From positions 33,951,537 to 34,015,536 of the forward strand of contig NC_089777.1 in NCBI RefSeq assembly GCF_040412425.1: DNA of 64,000 nt. The letters run 5' to 3'. The notes below the pieces were generated by a model that was given only the letters and a program-made list of their open reading frames with translations, had not been told where the DNA came from and did not search any database. The translations under genes were made by a program, and so were the position numbers. Shown piece by piece: positions 1-64,000 of this stretch; the stretch's first letter is position 1; each line of letters opens with the position of its first letter. The stretch comes from Macrobrachium rosenbergii (lineage: Eukaryota; Arthropoda; Malacostraca; Decapoda; Palaemonidae).

Positions 1-1125
1 TAAATATGTTGTGGGAACCAAGAAAAAATAAAGCACACAAAATCTGTGTGGAAGACAAATTTTTGTTAATGGGCTCATTGTTTTTATTTCTTTATCCTTG
101 CTATCAATTTTTCAAAAAAGTTTAAGACAGAGTTATTTATGTAATTCAGGAAAAAAATATATTGGCAGCAGCAGATTAGGTAAAAGAAATTGTCCATTTC
201 TTAATGGTATTTACTTGTAGATGTATTGTACTACAGTACATTTGAGAATTATCATCATTGTAAAGAGTTGTGTTTATGCTCCTTTGCCATTGAAAGCTGG
301 CATTTGACTTTTCAAACTTCATATGATTAACTTGTGTTTTGTCAGAAATGAACAGATAGATATACTGTAGTTATTTGTGGTTTACATGGATGATACTGTA
401 AAGTAGTGTCCCGAGACCTAAGGCTCAGGAACTGCAAAATGGATTGAGAGAAAATAAATACGAAAGATGCACATCAAACTTTTTGTTACTAGAAATGTTT
501 TGTATGACTGAACACATCAAAGTTTATTACAAATTATGCACAATAATAAATTTTATGGATCAATGAGGAGCTTTGAATGAAGTATAGTATTATTTTTTCT
601 GGTATGACTTTCATCTTTTGATGAGTTTGTTTATTACTTGTCTGTGACAAGGACAGACTGTGTTTAAATCAGTTACAGATTAAGTTCAGTTGATGGAAGG
701 CAGGAAAATGGTACTATGGAAATGTGCATGTTTGTGCACCCATGTAGGAATTAAATCAGATTTAATATGTACAGAGTTCTAATTCAGTTTGAAATAGAGA
801 TACCTTTGTGCTAGAGTAAGGTAGTTATTTATAAGATTTTCATGACACTGAGCTTCAAGTATAAGAGATTTTATTTTTTGCAAATATTTTTTTTATTTGT
901 AGTTGAATGCTTACTGTTCTCTATCACAGTCACTGTATATTAGTACTGTAATTATGAAATGTTCAGATAGTTTCCAGATCTGCATTACTACTAAGTCTAT
1001 TTCATCATGTGATGGTGTGTGTGTGTAGATGTGTAAAAGTTAAATTAGACCTTTTATTTGTTTTTTGTTGCTTTTGCCACCTTAATTAAAATTCGAGTTA
1101 TGATGTAGTGACATTAAACTTTCAG
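1..1125 (+). other. Intron, 3' part; nothing recognised
   Basis: AT-rich sequence with frequent stops in all frames. No exon, repeat family or RNA gene was recognised. It ends with the acceptor of the first visible exon. Confidence 0.6.
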
Positions 1126-58189
<57,064 letters not shown>

Positions 58190-59955
58190 GGAACCTGGTT
58201 GAATGTTATTTTGTCTGGAGCGTATTGAAACTGTTATTGAGTTTCCTGACAACCACCTAGTCTGAACTTTATTTTTAATAGCATCGGAGTTATCTCAAGT
58301 GGACTTTACATACAGCAGATAATGCTTGAGATTATTATTTGTATCTGTGTAGTGGTGATGCATAGGTAAGTGTGTCACAAAGATCTCAGTGTTTAGAATG
58401 AAAGGTTTTGTCTTTTTGAAAGCAAACCTATTTGTTACTGCAGTATGGACTTTTGAAAGACATACTTTATTTATGTAGTGAAAATTCTGTTCGAACAACA
58501 CTATCAGACTAATAATGACAATGTCAGAGCTGCTGTTTGTGATTACAATAAACTTTTATTTGATGCACACATTACATTTTAAGTAGTAAGGTGAATACAA
58601 GATAATGAAGATGAATAAAGTAAATTCTGTCTTTTGGTTTTGAAAGTGCTCAAAGGAACAAAAATAATGCAAGTGAAGCACTTTTGGTTTTGCATATTCT
58701 GTTCAGTTCAACGAAATCAGAAAAGCAATTTGGATCAATATACGTGTTTAAGTTTTGAAACACAGTGTATACATTATTGCCTTAAGGAGCATAAAGCTGA
58801 AATGTGCCAAGTGTGATAAGACTGATTGTAGATGGCTTCATGAGTGAAATGTGATATCTTTTTTTTGTCCTTGTAGCCTTTTGTTATAATTTAAAACTAA
58901 TTTCATTTTCACATATATATAATCATAATCTAGTTTTATAGATTAAATATTGATCTTCGTCAGTAAAAATTTATGCCTTTTCCTTTTTAGATGAAGCCAT
59001 TTTCTTTGTCAGCATAAAGGAATGTATTTTCTGGAGAGAAAAAAAAAAGTGTTCATGTACAGTACTTGAGCTTCCAATATGGTATTGAGAAAAAATATCA
59101 TATCCAATTTATCATCAACATGTAGGGCCTGTGCTATCAGTGAAATATGTTTCTCGAAGACCTTCGAGTCCAGTCTCGGTGCCACAGTAGCTGGTGCTGG
59201 TCTGTCAGTCCATTGGGATTCCTGTAATATTGTTATGTATATTTTCTTAACATTTTTATTATTGTTGATTACAGTGAATTATTGTTTATAGATTATTTTC
59301 TGCACATATCTCTCTGTCTGATCATTATTTTATGAACGCTCATATCATTTTCGTGAAAAAAAAATGTTTATAGATACATTAATTTTTACTGTGATTCACC
59401 TCAATCCTTTGTACTGATAGCCAGCTGCAATATATAAATTTTGTGTAAATACTACAGTTTACTAGTATTAGTTGATAGATATTTTTATTGGAACTACATT
59501 TCTAGTAAAATTTTTATATATTTTGCCTTGGAAGTATTATGTTACTATTATGACTACATTCATCACAATATGATTTTTTGGGTAATTAACTTGAAATGTC
59601 AAACTTTAGCTTTAAAAATGGCATCCTTGTTATTCTTTACATGATAAGTTGACTTTCAAACATATCTTAAGCAATAATATCAATAAACTGAACTTTCTTG
59701 AAAAATCTTTATTATTCTTCATTGATGTAGTGTTGAGACTGTCAGATTTTGTTAAAGTGAATGATTTTCTATGCCTTCAATAATATTGTAAGAAATATGA
59801 GAAACTGTATGCTGTTGGTTATACATAATATTGTATATTTTAATTGCTCTTAAACATGTGTATTTTTTACAGAAAAAGTTTACTGTATTATTGCCATTAC
59901 TATTTTTGGAACCTAAAAATTGTATTGTGCAATAAATTCTATTGCTCCAAGTGTG
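58190..59955 (+). other. 3' UTR of the PLEKHA-like gene with several poly(A) signals
   Basis: AT-rich non-coding sequence after the TAG stop. AATAAA hexamers occur at 58547, 58614, 59682 and 59931. The last is followed by a GT-rich stretch (caagtgtgcgtcatt), a plausible downstream element. Alternative polyadenylation is likely. No coding frame was recognised. The exact end is inferred. Confidence 0.6.
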
Positions 59956-60831
59956 CGTCATTTCATTTAGAAAACCTTTAATTTCAACATGAGAATTGAA
60001 ATGAAGGATACTCCTATGAATGCCATCCTAACAAATTCCTCTGGGAAACACGGTGCAAATAGTAAGATAATTATAATTTCATCAAATAAAAATTTGAGAA
60101 ACCAAGAAACTTCTTACCTCTGCTAGTTGGTATGTTGCTCCCAATACATAAAGAGGAAATATGATCAAAGCATCTGACAGTAAGCCTATTGTAAAGAAGG
60201 CAGATGGTATCCCAAAATATTAAAATATTTGGACTACATATTCTAATTACAACTGGAAGGAACTCTCGAAGCAGAATGGCTTCAGAATATTAAAGCTTCA
60301 CAAATTTGCAATATCTAATCAATTTTCACTAAAAAATTTTTAAGACCACTGAAGGGGTTATCCACTTAAATTTATGATCATAACCTTTCAGACAATTGCA
60401 GTGTTCATAACGTATATGATGTGTGTCAGAACAATGGTAAGAATGTACAGGCTTAGATCATTCCAATATTCTAATTGTTTTGAGTCTGGACATAAAGTCC
60501 ATGTGCTCAAATTGCATAGGATGTAATGAATGTCCCTAAAATTATGAGGATTCAATTATCCGGTCACTAATCAACTGGTTTCATTATGAAGGAAATTGTC
60601 CTCTAAATTCCTGGGAGCATGCTTGGAGAGGGTATGAATAGATTACAAAAAATACAGGAATGGTGAGTAACTTACACTTCCACCATGACGGGAGGTGGAA
60701 AAAAAAAATTTGTTCAAGATAGACAAGTGCATCCAGCTACCAAACAATGACAAATTTTATAAGTAATTTGTATTTTTCCTAAAACACACCTGAGGTTTTA
60801 ACATATGGGATTTACTTTCAGCGCAAGTCGG
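59956..60831. other. Intergenic stretch after the PLEKHA-like gene
   Basis: Mostly unassigned. At about 60748-60805 lies a short diverged copy of the right inverted repeat of the DIRS-like element (acaaatttta..aagtaatttgtatttttcct), in the same orientation as the right arm. Confidence 0.5.
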
Positions 60832-61126
60832 AGCTGGCCATTTAATTTATAACAAGGTGGATATTGGTAGTTGGTTACCAACATTAAGGGAGGAATCCCT
60901 TCCATCCAGTTGGTATGCATTCAATTTACCTCTTGGTCCAGGAAGCAGTGTGAGGGATGGCTAGAGGTGGGCCATTCATGTAAAGACCTCAGGTTTGTGG
61001 GTGTGAGGAAAAATACAAATTACAGTACTTTATAAATTTGTCATTTGTTCCTACACGTATACAAACCCTCAATCTTTACATAGGGGAGACTTACTCCTTG
61101 GTGGGAGGATTCTGAGCAAGTTTTTC
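60832..61126. repeat. Left inverted terminal repeat of the DIRS-like element
   Basis: Pairs with 63480-63769. It contains 'ggtagttggttaccaacatt', 'ggtccaggaagcagtgtgag' and 'catttgttcctacac', all found inverted in the right arm with few differences. Confidence 0.93.
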
Positions 61127-61399
61127 ATTTGACTCTTCACCTTGGCTTTGACTAGGGTACCTTCGTTCAGGGTACATCTCCTGATGTTTAGGAGTCTCTA
61201 GGACAGGCAGACTTCTTGGTTTTGGTCGCAACCTGAGAGTTACATGTTCAAGGGAAGTCCGATCTCTCACCCAAGCAAGAATAGTATATGCTGGCTAGAT
61301 ACAGCAGCAAGGTTGTCCTTGTCTCGGCAGGGGCAACCATCTCAAGCAGTTGCAAGCCCTGATTGGCCACCTGTTGCAACTGCTGAGGCTGGTTCTTCA

Positions 61400-62060
61400 T
61401 GGGCAGTTTCTCCTTCATTCACTTCATGCAGATGGAAAGGGTTCTGGTCTTTGACAAGGTCTCCCCATTCCTTCTCGTCCTCTCTCAGAGAGACAGGACT
61501 TGGCCTAATGGTTAGATGACAAATATCTCCTCGGAGTGTTGTTACAGACCTTCCCTCAGGAGATACTTTGTGCCTCAAGGCATCAACCGGAAGGCAGTCA
61601 TCTGCACCTCAAGAGGTTAGGTTGGGTACTTAACCTAACCTAGCCTAGCCTAACTAATTCTAAGCTAACCTTACCCACTCTGCACTTCACTGTCTTGGAA
61701 CTTCGTGCCTCATGGCATCAACCAGAAGGTAGTCACAGGCTCTTCAAGGGGCTAGGTTGGGTTAGGTTAGGTTGGGTACTTAACCCAACCTAGCGTAGCC
61801 TAAAATAAACCTAGCCTAACCTGACCTAATCTGCACCTCAACCTGAATCTTTTTAGTTCTCCAAGCCTCAGGATTCGAGGATAGGCATTCTGTGATGTTA
61901 AGGAATGGTACCACGGTAGTTCCCTAGTCAACAAGAATGGGGAGCTAGTATCCTATCATCTCCTCAATTGACGGTGCAGGTGCATGGGTTTGCAGTAGCA
62001 CACTGCACAGCTGTCAATCAGACGCATTCCAGGGAAGATGATGTATGACAGACAACTTTG
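61400..62060 (+). pseudogene. DIRS RNase H remnant
   Basis: Near 61490-61575: RQDLA, a stop, WLDDKYLL and QTFPQEIL, as expected just before the catalytic 'DAS..GWGAH' site (here degenerate). Near 61905-62040: GTTVV...TRMGS, resembling 'DNtTvv.YinKmGGtrS', and later RRIPGKM, the 'ipGk.N..AD.lSR' end of the domain. Stops and shifts throughout. Two 'cctcaaggcatcaaccggaa'-type blocks with taacctaacc runs (61570-61820) form an internal duplication. Confidence 0.6.
61570..61830. repeat. Direct repeat with (CCTAA)-rich and complementary (TTAGG)-rich runs
   Basis: Two copies of 'cctca.ggcatcaacc.gaaggtagtca' are each followed by ggttaggttgggtacttaac and cctaacctagcc-type runs that can pair with one another. 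The TTAGG-like words resemble arthropod telomeric repeats but are irregular; more likely local slippage inside the DIRS copy. Confidence 0.7.
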
Positions 62061-62479
62061 GTCATTATGGTCGGTGTTAGCAACAATTGGTCTTGACATC
62101 TCAACGTTTTGAAGAATTGTTCGATCTAGGAAGATGGTCGGGTTAGTCCTTCAATCTCGACACACAGAAGCTTTTACTGTTCGGATCTGTCTTTACGGAC
62201 CATGGGCATAACAGCCAATGACCATACCACATTGAAAACATCGCTCCTCATCCGGTCCTTCTGGGAACACCGGATGCCATTGACGTCTAGGAGACATCTT
62301 TTGCAACTTGCATCAATGGTTAGAAACGTTGGGGCTAGTCAGTACTTGGACAAGTGACCTCCTAGGAACTTCTGATGCTGGTGGCACCTGGGAGACGTCT
62401 TTCACATCCATGATTCAAGTCTTGGGCTTACAACTTCCCGTTGTTTTGCCTGATTCGTCGGGTGATCAACAGTGTATGA

Positions 62480-62910
62480 GCATTCTGTTTCTAAGGACCC
62501 TAAAGGTTTCCAAGTGCCCAAAGGTTTTTGTGTTACCATTTAGGACTTCACCTCCAAACTAAGCACCAACTTGTTTTTGGTTCCGATTCAGCCAAGAAGT
62601 GGTGCCTGAGAGCTCCATTTCTTTTGACTTTACGTATGATCAAACAGACATACTCCACAGTTGACATGGTGGACAACAGTATGTCCCGGGCGAGATTTCA
62701 TAAGGTCTGGGGCATTGGTCTGCCCCTAGCATTCAGGGAGAGCCTGTCGCACGGGTACTAAGGACGGGAATGCGGTCATGGCAGACCACATTCACCTCCT
62801 TTTTACCTTCAGGACATTGCCTACAGATCCTCGGACTTTTTTTCCTTAGGTTCTGTGGTGGCTGCTGAACAGTCATGTAGATCATCCAGCTCTTGAGAAC
62901 AGATAGCATC
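62480..62910 (+). pseudogene. DIRS tyrosine recombinase C-terminal remnant
   Basis: At 62775-62900 two frames share the conserved tail: GMRSWQTTFTSF in one and, after a one-base shift in a T run, FYLQDIAYRSSDFFSLG with VVAAEQ in the other. This matches the 'W.s..TF..fYLRD' end of DIRS tyrosine recombinases, whose catalytic Tyr is expected here. The upstream R..H..R residues were not located with certainty. Confidence 0.65.
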
Positions 62911-62931
62911 TCGCCTAAGGTGTACAGCTGC

Positions 62932-63080
<149 letters not shown>

Positions 63081-63479
63081 GTTTCCTATCTCCTCTTTTA
63101 TACCCCTAAGGGATGGTCAGCAACTGTCACTTGCTGGATGGGCGTGCATGCAGATGTTCTAGATGACTGAGTATCCTGTCTATAATCTAGCTCTTTTTGG
63201 ATTAATAGATGCAACTCCTACCCTCTCTCTAGCGAGGGGAGAGAGAGACTGACAATGAACAGACCTGTTGGTTATCTTCAGCTTTTTTATCCCTGACAAT
63301 ATGGGTTCATCCAAGCCTATCTTCGAATCAGTGACGTTACCTTCCATTTATTCGAAGGCCCAGGAGTCTTGGCAGTAGAACATCACACATGTACAAGAGA
63401 TTGGAGGCATGGGTCTCCTTCCTTTGATCTTACATGACCAGGAAAGAGGCCCTATGTCAGGCAAACTACCAGTCGGTTG

Positions 63480-63769
63480 AGAAATTTGCTCAGAATCCTC
63501 CCACCAAGGAGTAAGTCTCCCCTATGTAAAGATTGAGGGTTTGTACATGTGTAGGAACAAATGACAAATTTATAAAGTACTGTAATTTGTATTTTTCCTA
63601 ACACACACAAACCTGAGGTTTTTACATGAATGGCCCACCTCTAGCCATCCCTCACACTGCTTCCTGGACCAAGAGGTAAATTGAATGCATACCAACTGGA
63701 TGGAAGGGATTCCTCCCCTGATGTTGGTAACCAACTACCAATATCAACCTTGTCATAAATCAAACGGCT
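63480..63769. repeat. Right inverted terminal repeat of the DIRS-like element
   Basis: Inverted copy of 60832-61126, ending aaacggctgag. Just before it, the plus strand reads LEAWVSFL and TRKEALCQANYQSVEKFAQN, ending at a stop inside the arm. Confidence 0.93.
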
Positions 63770-64000
63770 GAGTTCGATGAGGATGTGCCGAACACCATAA
63801 TTGACGTAGATGAATCAATGAAGTATACTGTGACTCCACAGAAAAAAAAAACAAAGATTCTAAACTAGGCTACATGTCACCTATTGCTGGCCCTTCAGGC
63901 ATCCGCACAGCATCTCGCCATGCTAAACGCAAACTAATCCCTAGGATGTCCACCCCGCTGCCCAGAAAAAGACCTCATGAAATGTCTGATGATTCTGACT
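63770..64000 (+). other. Unidentified coding-looking segment, running off the window
   Basis: Frame 2 from 63770 (EFDEDVPNTIIDVDESMKYT) stays open up to a ten-A run at 63842-63851. After it, frame 1 carries coding-like sequence (MSPIAGPSGIRTASRHAKRK, then a Pro/Arg-rich stretch) to the window end. The two look like one protein broken at the A run by an indel, or spliced pieces. It could be the start of a retroelement gag-like protein or a host gene. Not recognised. Confidence 0.4.

Noticed and set aside
61740..61800. Telomeric TTAGG array
   Set aside because: Only a few irregular ggttaggttaggtt words, not a regular array, and embedded in a decayed retroelement.

Overview
This window is AT-rich animal nuclear DNA, almost certainly from a decapod crustacean (possibly a caridean shrimp or related pleocyemate). 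The evidence is small conserved exons split by kilobase introns, very long pure CT/AC microsatellites, tRNA-derived SINEs, DIRS1-like retroelements (known to be common in decapods) and many TA-flanked inverted-repeat MITEs. The species call is inference.

The only host gene recognised is the 3' part of a plus-strand gene of the PLEKHA5/6/7 family (arthropod orthologue: Drosophila kramer). Twelve coding exons from 1126 to 58189 join in frame (about 725 codons) and end with the family's conserved C-terminal block and a YLV tail that fits a class II PDZ ligand. The PH domain exons lie upstream of the window. Exons 1-11 occupy 1126-26673. The last intron is 31.4 kb and holds most of the transposons; the final exon is 58083-58189 and the 3' UTR probably runs to about 59955.

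The early introns hold microsatellites, two decayed LINEs (about 11.5-13.0 kb and 15.95-17.24 kb), a SINE with a 13-bp target duplication (18985-19275) and MITEs. The 31-kb intron holds a 4-kb TIR-bounded element (29667-33700) and a four-part nested transposon (34940-43049): a pogo-type MITE interrupted by a TTAA-flanked piggyBac-like element whose core is a ~380-bp satellite-like array, itself interrupted by a Ty3/gypsy LTR element and by another MITE. Further on are DIRS fragments, a 1.2-kb pogo-type element, a Tigger/jerky-like transposase remnant and a strongly A+C-skewed block.

Downstream of the gene, 60832-63769 is a DIRS-like element with ~290-bp inverted terminal repeats and remnants of RNase H and tyrosine recombinase. 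The window ends inside an unidentified coding-looking segment.

No prokaryotic genes, CRISPR array, rRNA or functional tRNA were seen. I found no intact novel enzymatic system. The most unusual structures are the nested transposon with its internal satellite, the DIRS element with preserved inverted repeats, the TIR-bounded 4-kb element and the A+C-skewed block.
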